A stretch of DNA of 64,000 bases from contig NZ_SPDV01000002.1 of NCBI RefSeq assembly GCF_004564275.1, forward strand, positions 124,001-188,000. The letters are read 5' to 3'. Numbering within the stretch: position 1 is the stretch's first letter; each line of letters begins with the position of its first letter. The DNA comes from Sphingomonas parva (ex Maeng et al. 2020). Its GTDB lineage: Bacteria > Pseudomonadota > Alphaproteobacteria > Sphingomonadales > Sphingomonadaceae. Of the stretch, positions 24,009 to 33,414 are shown one piece after another. The translations under genes and the position numbers were made by a program. Below the pieces are notes generated by a model that was not told the DNA's origin, ran no database searches, and saw nothing but the letters and a program-made list of their open reading frames with translations.

Positions 24009-25205
24009 ATGACAGCCGCCATGCCCATCCCCGGTCTCATCGACCCGGTTCCCGTCCCGCGTCCCGCGTTCGACAGCGCCGACGCTCGCGTCGATCTCGT
24101 GGGTCTCCCCCGCGAAGGGATACGCGACGCATTGATCGAGGCCGGTCTCGATCTCAAGCAGGCGAAGCTTCGCGCCAAGCAGATCTGGCACCAGATCTAC
24201 AATCGGGGCGCAACCGATTTCGATGCCATGAGCGATATCGCCAAGCCCCAGCGCGCGTGGCTCGCGGAAAGGTTCAAGGTGGGACGGCCGGAGGTCGTCG
24301 TCGAGCAGGTCTCGACCGACGGCACGCGCAAGTGGCTGCTCAAGACCGATGACGGCCACGATTTCGAGATGGTCTTCATACCCGATGCGGACCGCGGCAC
24401 TCTGTGCGTGTCGAGCCAGGTCGGCTGCACGCTCAATTGCCGCTTCTGCCATACCGGCACGATGCGCCTGGTCCGTAACCTGCGGCCGAACGAGATCGTC
24501 GGACAGGTCATGCTCGCCCGCGACTCCCTCGGGGAGTGGCCCTCGCAGCCGGAAGGCAGGATGCTCTCCAACATCGTGATGATGGGAATGGGCGAGCCGC
24601 TCTACAATTTCGACAACGTCCGTGACGCCCTGAAGATCGTGATGGATGGCGATGGCCTCGGCCTCTCCCGCCGCCGCATCACCCTGTCGACGTCCGGCGT
24701 GGTGCCGATGATGGCGCGCGCGGGCGAGGAGATCGGAGTCAATCTCGCGGTCTCTCTCCACGCGGTCACCAAGGAGATCCGGGACGAGATCGTTCCGCTG
24801 AACCGCAAATACGGTATCGAGGAGCTGCTGCAGGCCTGCGCGGACTATCCCGGCGCCAACAATGCGCGGCGGATCACGTTCGAGTACGTGATGCTGAGGG
24901 ACAAGAACGACAGCGACGAGGATGCGCGCGAGCTCGTCCGGCTGATCCGCAAGTACAAGCTTCCCGCCAAGGTCAACCTGATCCCGTTCAACCCCTGGCC
25001 TGGCGCGCTCTACGAATGCTCGTCGGACGAGCGCGTCCAGCGCTTCTCCGATATCGTCTACGAGGCGGGTATCTCGGCGCCGATCCGGAGACCGCGCGGC
25101 CGCGACATCATGGCCGCTTGCGGACAGCTGAAGTCCGCCGCCGAGAAGAAGAGCCGCGCGGAGCTCGATCGGATCGCCGAGGAAAAGCAGGCCGCCTTGG
25201 CCTGA
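24009..25205 (+). CDS. rlmN: 23S rRNA (adenine2503-C2)/tRNA (A37-C2)-methyltransferase
   Basis: Radical-SAM enzyme that methylates C2 of A2503 in 23S rRNA and A37 in some tRNAs. 398 residues. The cluster-binding CxxxCxxC is Cys140, Cys144, Cys147 ([13 protein letters not shown]); [14 protein letters not shown] is the SAM-binding GGEP-like motif; the C-terminal methyl-carrying Cys is in [11 protein letters not shown]-terminal accessory domain and [18 protein letters not shown] are as usual. ATG 24009 chosen. Confidence 0.96.
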   Translation: MTAAMPIPGLIDPVPVPRPAFDSADARVDLVGLPREGIRDALIEAGLDLKQAKLRAKQIWHQIYNRGATDFDAMSDIAKPQRAWLAERFKVGRPEVVVEQVSTDGTRKWLLKTDDGHDFEMVFIPDADRGTLCVSSQVGCTLNCRFCHTGTMRLVRNLRPNEIVGQVMLARDSLGEWPSQPEGRMLSNIVMMGMGEPLYNFDNVRDALKIVMDGDGLGLSRRRITLSTSGVVPMMARAGEEIGVNLAVSLHAVTKEIRDEIVPLNRKYGIEELLQACADYPGANNARRITFEYVMLRDKNDSDEDARELVRLIRKYKLPAKVNLIPFNPWPGALYECSSDERVQRFSDIVYEAGISAPIRRPRGRDIMAACGQLKSAAEKKSRAELDRIAEEKQAALA

Positions 25206-25418
25206 GCCTCCGCGGCGTACGAAGGAGCCTACGACCTTCGCCGCAATCGGCAGTCCGGAACCCCGCGCCACTCCGATCGCCGCCGCGCGACGGCAATCTG
25301 ATCTTCGGGGGCGACGAGAAGCCCGGACGATCCTGATCCAGATCGGTGGGACAAGGCTTTCGGCCTGATCCGCCAGCCGCTAGGTTGCCGTCCTTGTTCC
25401 GGGGGGCAACGCGCGTAC

Positions 25419-27371
25419 ATGGTCATCTCTTCGCCGGTCGCCGTACCGGCCTCTTCCAGGATGGCCGAGATCATTCGCCGGCACGACTGGGCGGCGAGCC
25501 CGCTCGGGCCGATCGAGGCATGGCCGGACCGGCTTCGCTTCGCCCTGGAGATCTGCCTGAGAACGAGCAGCCCGTCGGCTGTCTATTGGGGTCCCGACTT
25601 CATCCTGCTCCACAATGACGCCTTCGGCGCATGGCTCGGATTGCCCGAGCCCCGCCTGCTCGGCCAGCCTGCTCAGCAGGCCTATGGCGAGTTGTGGGAC
25701 TGGCTCTCGCCCCAATTCCAGGCGGTGATGGAGAGCGGCCAGGGGCTCTCGGTCGCGGAGCAGATCATCCCGGTGGCGCGAGACGGTGTCATCGAGGAGC
25801 GCTACTGGACGTACACGCTCTCGCCCCTCACCGACGAAACCGGCGCGGTGGCCGGGATCCTCAGCCAGCGCGAGGAAGTAACGCGGGCAGTGCTCGCCGA
25901 ACGGCGCCTGTCCTTCCAGATCCGTCTGGCCGATGCCCTGCGCGGCGAGACCGACCCCCAGCGCGTGAAACAGGTCGCCACGGCGCTGCTGGGCGAGCAT
26001 CTCGGCGCCAGCCGGGTCGGCTATGCGGAGGTCGACGAGGCTCGGCAGGTGGCGTCCGTCCGCAGCGACTGGACTCGCGACGGGAGTACCAGCCTTGCCG
26101 GCCAGCATGCGCCGCTCAGCAGCTTCGGAAGCGAGGCCCTGGGCGCCTTGCGCAGCGGGGAAGTGCTCGTACTCCCCGATCTCGGCAGCCTTCCCGCCGC
26201 GTCGCCCGAGCTCGTGGCCGCCTGGAATGCGATGGGCGTTCGCGCGTTGATCACCGTGCCTCTTGTCCGCGACGGCGCCCTGCGGGCCCTGCTCTACGTG
26301 CACGAGCCGGAGCCGCGGGCCTGGCGCCGCTCCGACGCCGCCATCGCGCGGGACGTGGCGGAACGAACCTGGGCGGCGGTAGAGCGCGCCCAGGCCGAGC
26401 GCTCGCTGCGCGAGAGCGAGGATCATTATCGTCATACGGTGGAGCTCAATCCGCAGGTGACATGGACGGCCACGCCGGACGGCGCGCTGAACCGTGTCGC
26501 GAGACGCTGGGAGGAATGGACCGGTACGACGGGGCTCGGGGACAGCTGGGCCGAGGGGATTCACCCGGAAGACGTTCCTGCCAGCTTCGCGGCCTGGCGG
26601 CACAGCCTCGAGACCGGCGACGTCTATGACATCGAGCATCGCTTGAAGCTGCGCGACGGCAGCTTCCGCTGGGCGCGCTCCCGGGCCTTCCCGCGCCACG
26701 GGAAGGACGGCGCGATCCTGCTCTGGTACGGCTCCACCGAGGACATTCATGAGCGCAAGGTCGCGGAGGAGCATCAGCGGCTGCTGATCAACGAGCTCAA
26801 CCACCGGGTGAAGAACACGCTCGCGAGCGTCCAGGCGATCGCCTTCCAGACCTTGAAGGGCGACGTCTCGCTTGCCGAGGCCCGAGCCCGGTTCGAGGCA
26901 CGGCTGTTGGCACTCTCCCGGGCGCACAACCTGCTCACCGAGCGCAACTGGGAAGGCGCCGGGCTGGAGCGGATCGTCCGCGACGCGACCGAGCATCTGG
27001 CCGGAGACACTTCGCGCTTCGAGCTGCGCGGAGAAGGGGAGCTGTCGTTGCGGCCGCGCGCCGCCCTCGCGCTCGCGCTCGCGCTGCACGAGCTCGTCAC
27101 CAACGCCGCAAAATACGGGGCCCGGTCCAGCGAGCGGGGGCGGGTCTCGATCGCCTGGCGCGAGGAGCAGGGGACGCTCCTGCTCGAGTGGAAGGAAACC
27201 GGCGGGCCGGAGGTCAACGCACCCGAGCGACGCGGCTTCGGCTCGCGCCTGATCGAGCGCGGCCTCGCCCCGGATCTTGCCGGTCGCGCCGATCTCGATT
27301 TCGAGCCCGACGGTCTGCGCTGCACGATAAGAGCCTCGGTGGAAGCGGTACGCGCGGCCGACCTGGCTTGA
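25419..27371 (+). CDS. HWE-family sensor histidine kinase (PAS-GAF-PAS)
   Basis: Soluble sensor kinase of 650 residues. Residues about 35-160 form a PAS-like domain (AVYWGPDFILLHNDAFGAWL), 165-325 a GAF domain (RVGYAEVDEARQVASVRSDW), 335-445 a second PAS with RWARSRAFPRHGKDG. The HWE core begins LLINELNHRVKNTLASVQAI with phospho-His462; the N box is ALHELVTNAAKYGA (Asn562); LLEWKETGG is the WxE motif. No transmembrane segment, no adjacent response regulator: an orphan. The GAF lacks the phytochrome Cys context, so light sensing is not supported; a small-molecule or redox cue is possible. Confidence 0.9.
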   Translation: MVISSPVAVPASSRMAEIIRRHDWAASPLGPIEAWPDRLRFALEICLRTSSPSAVYWGPDFILLHNDAFGAWLGLPEPRLLGQPAQQAYGELWDWLSPQFQAVMESGQGLSVAEQIIPVARDGVIEERYWTYTLSPLTDETGAVAGILSQREEVTRAVLAERRLSFQIRLADALRGETDPQRVKQVATALLGEHLGASRVGYAEVDEARQVASVRSDWTRDGSTSLAGQHAPLSSFGSEALGALRSGEVLVLPDLGSLPAASPELVAAWNAMGVRALITVPLVRDGALRALLYVHEPEPRAWRRSDAAIARDVAERTWAAVERAQAERSLRESEDHYRHTVELNPQVTWTATPDGALNRVARRWEEWTGTTGLGDSWAEGIHPEDVPASFAAWRHSLETGDVYDIEHRLKLRDGSFRWARSRAFPRHGKDGAILLWYGSTEDIHERKVAEEHQRLLINELNHRVKNTLASVQAIAFQTLKGDVSLAEARARFEARLLALSRAHNLLTERNWEGAGLERIVRDATEHLAGDTSRFELRGEGELSLRPRAALALALALHELVTNAAKYGARSSERGRVSIAWREEQGTLLLEWKETGGPEVNAPERRGFGSRLIERGLAPDLAGRADLDFEPDGLRCTIRASVEAVRAADLA

Positions 27372-27440
27372 ATCGAAGCCGCAACCCCCGTCATCCGCAA
27401 GTAGTTGCACTCGGCGTAGTGCCGGCTATTCTCGCCCGCC

Positions 27441-28706
27441 ATGTGGCTGCTCGACAAAATGCTTCGCCGGCTCATCAAGAAGGGTGAGCTCGTCGTCGTC
27501 GATCATGACGGCAAGGAATATCGATACGGGCGCGCCGAGCCCGGCTGGCAGTCCATCAGGGTCCGCCTGACCGATCGCAAGGCCGCCTTCGCCATCGCCA
27601 GCGATCCGCGCGTCGGAGCAGGCGAAGCCTATATGGACGGCCGACTCGTCGTGGAGGACGGCGCCGACATCCGCGATCTCATCCTTCTGGTGCGCGCCAA
27701 CGCCCCTTGGGAGAAGAAGGGCGCGCTGAAGCCGAAGGGGCCGGTCCGCAAGGCTGCGTCCACCCTCGTCGGCAAGCTCGATCAGATCAACTGGAAGAGC
27801 CGCTCGCGGCGCAACGCCGAACACACCTACAATCTCACCCGCCGTCTCTACGAGCTCTTTCTCGACGAGGACCGGCAATATACCTGCGCTTATTATCTCG
27901 ATCCGAACGACAGCCTGGAAAAGGCGCAGCTCGACAAGAAGGCGCATCTTGCCGCCAAGCTTCATCTGAAGCCGGGCATGCGGGTGCTCGATATCGGCTG
28001 CGGCTGGGGCGGCCTCGCTCTCTATCTCCATCGCCAATACGGTGTCGACGTGCTCGGCATCGCGCTGGCGCCCGACCAGATCGAGTTCTCGCGCGAGCGC
28101 GCTGCCGAGGCGGGCGTGTCGGATCACGTCAAGTTCGAGCTGATGGACTATCGGGATGTCGAGGGGCCGTTCGATCGGATCATCAGCGTCGGTCTGATCG
28201 AGCACCTCGGGACGCCCCATTATCCGGGCTTCTTCGCCAAGATGAACGAGCTGCTCGCGCCGGACGGGGTGATGGTGTCGCATTGTTGCGGGCGCGCCGG
28301 GCGCCCGGGCGTCACCGACAAATGGACCCGCAAGTACATCTTCCCCGGCGGCTATATTCCCTCGTTGTCTGAATTGGTCGTAGAGGCGGAAAAGCATCGG
28401 CTGATCGTCACCGACGTCGAGGCGCTGCGCTATCATTATGCGCTGACGCTCGCTGAATGGTATCGGCGAACGGTTGCCGCGAAGGAGGAGATCGTCGCTT
28501 TGTACGACGAGCGCTTCTACCGGATGTGGCAATTCTATCTTGCCGGCTCCGAGGCGGCGTTCCGGCACGGCGGACTGGTCAATTGGCAACTCCAATATGT
28601 GAAGCAGCGCTCGGCCATCCCGATGACCTGGGACTATCTGTACGAAGAGGAGAAGCGCCTTCGCGCGGCCGAGGCGCCGCCGGAATGGCATCTCGCCGCC
28701 GAATGA
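27441..28706 (+). CDS. cfa: Cyclopropane-fatty-acyl-phospholipid synthase family methyltransferase
   Basis: Transfers a methylene from SAM to double bonds of phospholipid acyl chains. 421 residues: N-terminal lipid-binding region (RVRLTDRKAAFAIASDP, GEAYMDGRLVVEDG), then the SAM domain with VLDIGCGWGGLALYLHRQYG, SVGLIEHLG, HCCGRAGRP and KYIFPGGYIPSLSEL. The bicarbonate-binding residues of the family (Cys, His, Glu, Tyr) appear in these motifs. ATG 27441. Terminator follows at 28718. Confidence 0.93.
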   Translation: MWLLDKMLRRLIKKGELVVVDHDGKEYRYGRAEPGWQSIRVRLTDRKAAFAIASDPRVGAGEAYMDGRLVVEDGADIRDLILLVRANAPWEKKGALKPKGPVRKAASTLVGKLDQINWKSRSRRNAEHTYNLTRRLYELFLDEDRQYTCAYYLDPNDSLEKAQLDKKAHLAAKLHLKPGMRVLDIGCGWGGLALYLHRQYGVDVLGIALAPDQIEFSRERAAEAGVSDHVKFELMDYRDVEGPFDRIISVGLIEHLGTPHYPGFFAKMNELLAPDGVMVSHCCGRAGRPGVTDKWTRKYIFPGGYIPSLSELVVEAEKHRLIVTDVEALRYHYALTLAEWYRRTVAAKEEIVALYDERFYRMWQFYLAGSEAAFRHGGLVNWQLQYVKQRSAIPMTWDYLYEEEKRLRAAEAPPEWHLAAE

Positions 28707-28717
28707 TGTGACATCCG

Positions 28718-28753
28718 AGAAGGGCCGGAGCATTGCCGCTCCGGCCCTTCTTT
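28718..28753 (+). terminator. Rho-independent terminator of cfa
   Basis: Perfect 14-base stem AGAAGGGCCGGAGC / GCTCCGGCCCTTCT with 6-base loop, followed by TTTC. Lies between convergent cfa and the EF-hand gene and may serve both. Confidence 0.85.
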
Positions 28754-28770
28754 CATGCCTGCCTTGCAGG

Positions 28771-29400
28771 TCAGGCGCGCGGGCGCTGTCCCCGCTGGCC
28801 ACCGAACGCCTCGCGCGCGGCACGGCGCTCGTCCTGGCTGATCGTCCCGTCGCGATCCGCGTCGATCCGGTCGAAGAGCGCGAGCGCGCTCTGGCGCGCC
28901 TCCGCCCGGGTCAGGCGGCCATCGCGGTTGGCGTCGGCCGCCTGAAAGTGACGGGCGCCAAGGCGGGCGAACAGGGCGCCGCCTCGATGACCACGGTGGC
29001 CGGTGAAGGAACGCCGCTCGCCCCGTGCCGCGCGGCGCTCGAGACGCTGCTCGCGATCGAGCTTCGGCCGGGCGTCGAACTCGGCCCGGCTGATCGAGCC
29101 GTCGCCGTTGGCGTCGAGGCGGGCGAAAGCCTCGGCCCGCCGCTCGCCGCGCTGGGCACGGCGCTCGTTGCGCAATTCGCCGCGCTTGCCGCGACGCGCC
29201 TCGGCGCGGGCACGCAGCTCGTCCTGGGTCACGGCGCCGTCGCGATTGGCATCGAGGCGCGCAAAGCGGGCGTCGACGCGCGCGGCGACGGCGTCGCGAG
29301 TCAGCGACTGACCGGCCGCGCGGCTCTGCGGCTGAGCGGCGGCGCCGGTGGAGGCGAGGACGGCGAGCGCCGCGCCCGCGAGAACCAACTTCTTCATCAT
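28771..29400 (-). CDS. Secreted four-EF-hand calcium-binding protein
   Basis: 209 residues with signal peptide MMKKLVLAGAALAVLASTGA. Four canonical EF-hand loops are visible: DANRDGAVTQDE, DANGDGSISRAE, DANRDGRLTRAE and DADRDGTISQDE, all with Asp at 1, 3, 5 and Glu at 12. Between loops the protein is strongly Arg/Glu-rich (ERRAQRGERRAEAF). CCAGGAGCTTG precedes the ATG pair at 29400-29395. Periplasmic Ca2+ buffer or sensor is inferred from domains; partners unknown. Confidence 0.9.
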   Translation of the reverse strand: MMKKLVLAGAALAVLASTGAAAQPQSRAAGQSLTRDAVAARVDARFARLDANRDGAVTQDELRARAEARRGKRGELRNERRAQRGERRAEAFARLDANGDGSISRAEFDARPKLDREQRLERRAARGERRSFTGHRGHRGGALFARLGARHFQAADANRDGRLTRAEARQSALALFDRIDADRDGTISQDERRAAREAFGGQRGQRPRA

Positions 29401-29618
29401 CAAGCTCCTGGGAAGCACTTCATTGAGAGCGCGTCTAGCGTGTCTCCACTGTATGCCGATTGAATGCGCCCGTAGGCGTTCGTTCAGGCGAGGCCGACGA
29501 ACCTCCCGAGACGCTGCGCTGCGGCCGGTGGCGCTGGACGTGCTGCGCGCACTTTCCGGTTGATCTTCGCTCTCCGCTGGGGAAGTCAGCGGCCTCACGA
29601 ACGGAGCCCCGCCGCCAG

Positions 29619-31199
29619 ATGATCGCCCACCCGCCCGACACTCACCATGGTGCGCCCGCATCGCGCCTGTGGTGGGAGCAGCCGTGGCTTCTCGCGATCG
29701 TCGTGCTGGTTTCCGCCATCCCCTTGCTGTGGCCCGACATCCCGCCGCTCGTCGATTTGCCGGGACACATGGGCCGCTTCCATGTCCAGCTGGAGATCGG
29801 CCGCTCGCCGGGGCTGCAGCGCTTCTACCATTTCGAATGGGCGCTGATCGGCAATCTCGGCGTTGATCTGCTCGTCATTCCGCTCGCCAAGATCGTCGGC
29901 GTCGAAGCGGCAGTGAAGCTGATCACCATCTCGATTCCGGTGATGACGACGGCAGGCATGCTGTGGGTGGCGCGCGAGGTGCATGGCCGCATTCCGCCCA
30001 CCACCTTCTTCGCGCTGCCGCTGGCGTTCAACTTCCCTTTCATGTTCGGCTTCCTCAATTTCGCTCTGTCGATGGCCTTGGCGCTGCTCGCCTTCGCCTT
30101 GTGGCTGAGGCTGGCGCGTCTCGGCCGGCTCAAGCTGCGCGCCGCGCTGTTCGTGCCGATCTCGGTTCTGATCTGGGTGGCGCATACCTTCGGCTGGGGA
30201 ACCTTGGGGGTGATGGCCTTCTCGGCCGAGTTCGTGCGCCAGCTCGATCTTCGCCGGGGCTTCTTCAACGGCGGCATAAAGGCCGCGATCCAGTGCATCT
30301 CGCTGGCGCCGCCGGTGCTCCTGATGATGGCCTGGCGCAGCGGTGAACACGTCACCGGCTATACCGGCCAGTGGTTCAAATGGACCCAGAAGATGAACTG
30401 GGTGCTGATGGCGCTCCGCGATCGCTGGGAGGATTTCGACAAGGGCTCGCTCGCCGTGATCGGGCTCGTCCTGGTGATCGGTCTGCTGTGGTGGAGGAGG
30501 CTGCAATATTCGCGCAACCTCGCCGCCTCGGCGCTGTTCCTCGCGATCGTCTACATCTGCCTGCCCCGCATCGTGTTCGGATCGAACTATGCGGACATGC
30601 GGCTCGCGCCCTATGCCATCGCAGTGGCCGTGATCGGTATCCGGTTCAAGCGCAACTGGGATGGAAAGGCGGGGACCATCCTGGCGGTGCTGGGGCTGGT
30701 GTTCGTGGCCGTCCGCACCGCTGGCACCACCGCCAGCTTCTATCTCTACGACCAGGCTTATGACGCCGAGCTGAAGGCGGTGCCGCACATTCCACGGGAT
30801 GCGCGCCTGTTGTCGTTCGTCGGCGTCCCGTGCGGCAGGGGCTGGGCGATGAGCCGGATCGAGCATCTTCCGGCCGTTGCGCTGGTCCGGCGCGACGCCT
30901 TCTCGAACGATCAATGGTCGATGCACGGCGCGCAGCTCCTCACCACCCGCTATCCGCAAGGCGGCCGCTTCGCGCGCGACCCCTATCAGCAGGTCCTGGA
31001 GGGGCAATGCTACGGGGAGATCTGGCTGTCGCTGAACCGCTCGCTCGCCGAGTTCCCGCGCAATGCCTATGATTACGTCTGGCTGATCAGGCCGCCCCGG
31101 CACGACCCGCGCCTGCTGCGCGGGCTTCAACCGATCTGGCGCAGCGGCACCTCGGTGCTCTATCGGGTGGTGGACCGCACCCAGCCCCGGATTCCCTGA
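29619..31199 (+). CDS. Polytopic membrane protein, candidate GT-C glycosyltransferase
   Basis: 526 residues with about ten or eleven hydrophobic segments starting LLAIVVLVSAIPLLW, and a soluble C-terminal part from about residue 400. The first long loop contains PPLVDLPGHMGRFHVQLEIG; an Asp followed by His near the end of the first periplasmic loop is the layout of GT-C enzymes that use polyprenyl-phosphate sugars. It is coupled to a GtrB/DPM1-like glycosyltransferase (stop and start share one base, TGATG), which makes the donor for such enzymes. Start ATG 29619 chosen; upstream open sequence looks non-coding. Family call is inferential. Confidence 0.6.
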   Translation: MIAHPPDTHHGAPASRLWWEQPWLLAIVVLVSAIPLLWPDIPPLVDLPGHMGRFHVQLEIGRSPGLQRFYHFEWALIGNLGVDLLVIPLAKIVGVEAAVKLITISIPVMTTAGMLWVAREVHGRIPPTTFFALPLAFNFPFMFGFLNFALSMALALLAFALWLRLARLGRLKLRAALFVPISVLIWVAHTFGWGTLGVMAFSAEFVRQLDLRRGFFNGGIKAAIQCISLAPPVLLMMAWRSGEHVTGYTGQWFKWTQKMNWVLMALRDRWEDFDKGSLAVIGLVLVIGLLWWRRLQYSRNLAASALFLAIVYICLPRIVFGSNYADMRLAPYAIAVAVIGIRFKRNWDGKAGTILAVLGLVFVAVRTAGTTASFYLYDQAYDAELKAVPHIPRDARLLSFVGVPCGRGWAMSRIEHLPAVALVRRDAFSNDQWSMHGAQLLTTRYPQGGRFARDPYQQVLEGQCYGEIWLSLNRSLAEFPRNAYDYVWLIRPPRHDPRLLRGLQPIWRSGTSVLYRVVDRTQPRIP

Positions 31200-32245
31200 T
31201 GGCCCTTTCGCTCTCGATCATCGTCCCCTGCTACAACGAGGAGGCCTGCCTCGGGGAGCTGCATGCCAGGCTCAGCCGCGCCGCGCGGCAGGTGGCAGGC
31301 ACGTCCTACGAGATCGTGCTGGTCAACGACGGTTCGCGCGACCGATCCTGGGAGATGATGCAGGCGATCGCCGCCACCGATCCGCATCTCGTCGCGGTCA
31401 ATCTGTCGCGCAATCACGGTCATCAGCTCGCCCTCACCGCGGGGCTCGATCTCTGCGCCGGCGAGCGTATCCTGATCATCGACGCCGATCTCCAGGATCC
31501 GCCCGAGCTTCTCGCCGACATGATCGCGACGATGGAATCGCAGCGCGCCGATGTCGTCTACGCGGTGCGCCGCGCCCGTGCGGGCGAGACCGCCTTCAAG
31601 CGATCGACCGCGAAATTGTTCTACCGCCTGCTTTCGCGCATGGCGGAGATCGAGATCCCGCTCGACACGGGCGATTTCCGGCTGATGAGCCGTCGTGCCC
31701 TCGATGCGCTGCTCGCCTTGCCCGAGCAGGCGCGCTTCATTCGCGGCATGGTCGCCTGGGTGGGCTTCCGCCAGGTGCCGATCGCCTACGACCGCGCCGA
31801 GCGCCACGCCGGGCAGAGCAAATATCCGCTCTCCAAGATGGTGCGCTTCGCTCTCGATGCGGTGACCGGATTCTCCACCGCGCCGCTGCGCATGGCGAGC
31901 CATATCGGCTTGTGGCTGGTCGCCGCTTCCGTGCTCTTGCTCGGCTACATCGCCTTCGGCTTCTTCACCGGGCGGGCCATGCAGGGCTGGACCTCGCTGA
32001 TGCTCGTCGTCGTGGTGCTGGGCGCGGTGCAGATGTTCGTGCTCGGCATGATCGGCGAATATCTCGGCCGGCTGTACATCGAGTCGAAGCGGCGCCCGCT
32101 CTACATCGTCTCGGATATCGCCGGTCATGCCGGCGGGCAGCCGCAGCTCGGCCACGTCGCGCACGAGGCGGAGGCGAGTCAGGGCACGGAGACGATCGCC
32201 ACCAGCGACACGCCCGGCGGCAGGGGCAACCTGCCCACCGCGTAG
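31199..32245 (+). CDS. GtrB/DPM1-like family 2 glycosyltransferase with two membrane helices
   Basis: Transfers a sugar from a nucleotide donor to undecaprenyl phosphate on the cytoplasmic face. 348 residues. GT-A domain: LSIIVPCYNEEACLGEL, EIVLVNDGSRDRS, LSRNHGHQLALTAGL, LIIDADLQDPPEL with the DxD motif, LDTGDFRLMSR, and YDRAERHAGQSKYPLSKM. Two C-terminal helices follow (SHIGLWLVAASVLLLGYIAF; LMLVVVVLGAVQMFVLGMIG). This is the GtrB/CsbB architecture. It overlaps the upstream polytopic gene by one base and its last 67 bases are antisense to the methyltransferase gene. Confidence 0.92.
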   Translation: MALSLSIIVPCYNEEACLGELHARLSRAARQVAGTSYEIVLVNDGSRDRSWEMMQAIAATDPHLVAVNLSRNHGHQLALTAGLDLCAGERILIIDADLQDPPELLADMIATMESQRADVVYAVRRARAGETAFKRSTAKLFYRLLSRMAEIEIPLDTGDFRLMSRRALDALLALPEQARFIRGMVAWVGFRQVPIAYDRAERHAGQSKYPLSKMVRFALDAVTGFSTAPLRMASHIGLWLVAASVLLLGYIAFGFFTGRAMQGWTSLMLVVVVLGAVQMFVLGMIGEYLGRLYIESKRRPLYIVSDIAGHAGGQPQLGHVAHEAEASQGTETIATSDTPGGRGNLPTA

Positions 32246-32907
32246 CGCTCCAGCCCGAAAATCACCTCGAACAGGCGGTTGACGGGAGCGGGAGGCATCT
32301 TGTCGTCGCTGTCTTCCTTGCCCGTCACCCGTCCGACGAGGCGTGCCGCGGCGGCAAGCGGGAAGAGCAGGCTGTTGAACCAGCTCAGCAGCTCCACTTT
32401 CAGCCCGGCGGCCGCAATCACCTGGCGAAGCGCCCGGCGCGTGTAGCGCCGCTTGTGATGGTTCACGACGTCGTGCGCGCTCCACATCCACGGATGGGCC
32501 GGAACGGTAATCAGGATCTTGCCGCCGGGCTTCAGCTTGCGGCCGATGCTTTCCAGGGCTTCCCTGTCTTCCTCGACATGCTCCAGCACGTCGAGGATCG
32601 CGACGAGATCGTAGGCGCCATCCTCGACCCCGTTCAGGGCAGGCAGAGGCGCGTCGCCGATCGCCCGTCCCAGCCGCTCGGCGGCGAGCGCCCGCGCCGC
32701 CGGATCGATCTCGATCCCGTCGGCCGTGCCGAAGCGCTGAAGCATCTCGAGATTGTGGCCGGTGCCGCAGCCGATCTCGAGGATGCGCGGGTGCGCGGGC
32801 AGCTTCAGCTTGCGGGAGATCAGCGTGGCGAGGATCGCGCGGCGGGCCGTGTACCACCAGTGGCGGCCGTCCAGCTCGGCCATGCGATCGTAGACGATGC
32901 GTTCCAT
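32179..32907 (-). CDS. Class I SAM-dependent methyltransferase
   Basis: 242 residues. SAM motif I is ILEIGCGTGHNLEML, followed by GIEIDPAARALAAERLG, LVAILDVLEHVEEDREAL and KPGGKILITVPAHPWMWSAHD. The AHDVVNHHKRRYTRRALRQ segment resembles methyltransferases of sugar or lipid pathways (UbiG/DUF-like). Starts at 32907, with its ATG inside the GtrA stop (4-base-type overlap), so the two are coupled. A role in decorating the glycan or lipid of this locus is inferred from position. Its 3' end overlaps the GT2 gene. Confidence 0.87.
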   Translation of the reverse strand: MERIVYDRMAELDGRHWWYTARRAILATLISRKLKLPAHPRILEIGCGTGHNLEMLQRFGTADGIEIDPAARALAAERLGRAIGDAPLPALNGVEDGAYDLVAILDVLEHVEEDREALESIGRKLKPGGKILITVPAHPWMWSAHDVVNHHKRRYTRRALRQVIAAAGLKVELLSWFNSLLFPLAAAARLVGRVTGKEDSDDKMPPAPVNRLFEVIFGLERYAVGRLPLPPGVSLVAIVSVP

Positions 32908-33332
32908 CAGCCGAATACCCAGCGGCGGTTGAGCGAGAAGGTGACCAGCGGCGTCACCAGCACGATCGGGATCACCGACCACCAGACCGGCCCGCCCATA
33001 TGCTTGACCAGCAGCCACACGAAGAACTGGTTGAGCAGGAAGCCGGTGGTGTTGACGGTGAAGAAGCGGGCTGTGCGAAGCCCCGGCCGATCGCGCGAGC
33101 CGTGGCCGCGAAAGCTCCAGCGGCTGTGCAGGAAGTAGCCGAGGCCGGTGAAGACGAGATAATTGAGGGTCATCGACAGCATCGGCTCGACGTGGAACAC
33201 GTCCGCGACGATCCAATATCCGCCGGCCACGAGCAGGGTCAGCAGACCGCCGGTAAGGCCGAAGCGGATCATCTGGCCGATAAGCGGCGCGTGCTGCGGA
33301 AGATGCCGCTCGAGAGTACGCTGAATCGGCAT
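32907..33332 (-). CDS. GtrA family membrane protein (flippase-like)
   Basis: 141 residues, four hydrophobic helices (IRFGLTGGLLTLLVAGGYWI, LNYLVFTGLGYFLHSRWSF, FFTVNTTGFLLNQFFVWLLV, IPIVLVTPLVTFSLNRRWVF). These match the GtrA family, which is thought to flip or assist flipping of polyprenyl-phosphate-linked sugars. The RWSF and NRRWVF motifs are diagnostic. Together with the GT2 and the two large membrane proteins it completes a Gtr-like three-part glycosylation set. ATG 33332; coupled to the methyltransferase. Confidence 0.88.
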   Translation of the reverse strand: MPIQRTLERHLPQHAPLIGQMIRFGLTGGLLTLLVAGGYWIVADVFHVEPMLSMTLNYLVFTGLGYFLHSRWSFRGHGSRDRPGLRTARFFTVNTTGFLLNQFFVWLLVKHMGGPVWWSVIPIVLVTPLVTFSLNRRWVFG

Positions 33333-33414
33333 GGTTCTCCGGAGGTGGTGCGCTTGCCCTTTGCGACGCAGCGATTAATGCCGGAGCCCGGAGTTGGGAA
33401 GGGGCAGCAGCAGG

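Noticed and set aside
25330-25346. CTGATCCAGATCGG as a second FNR-like box before the HWE kinase
   Set aside because: Both outer positions of the palindrome are wrong; only the inner GAT/ATC matches.
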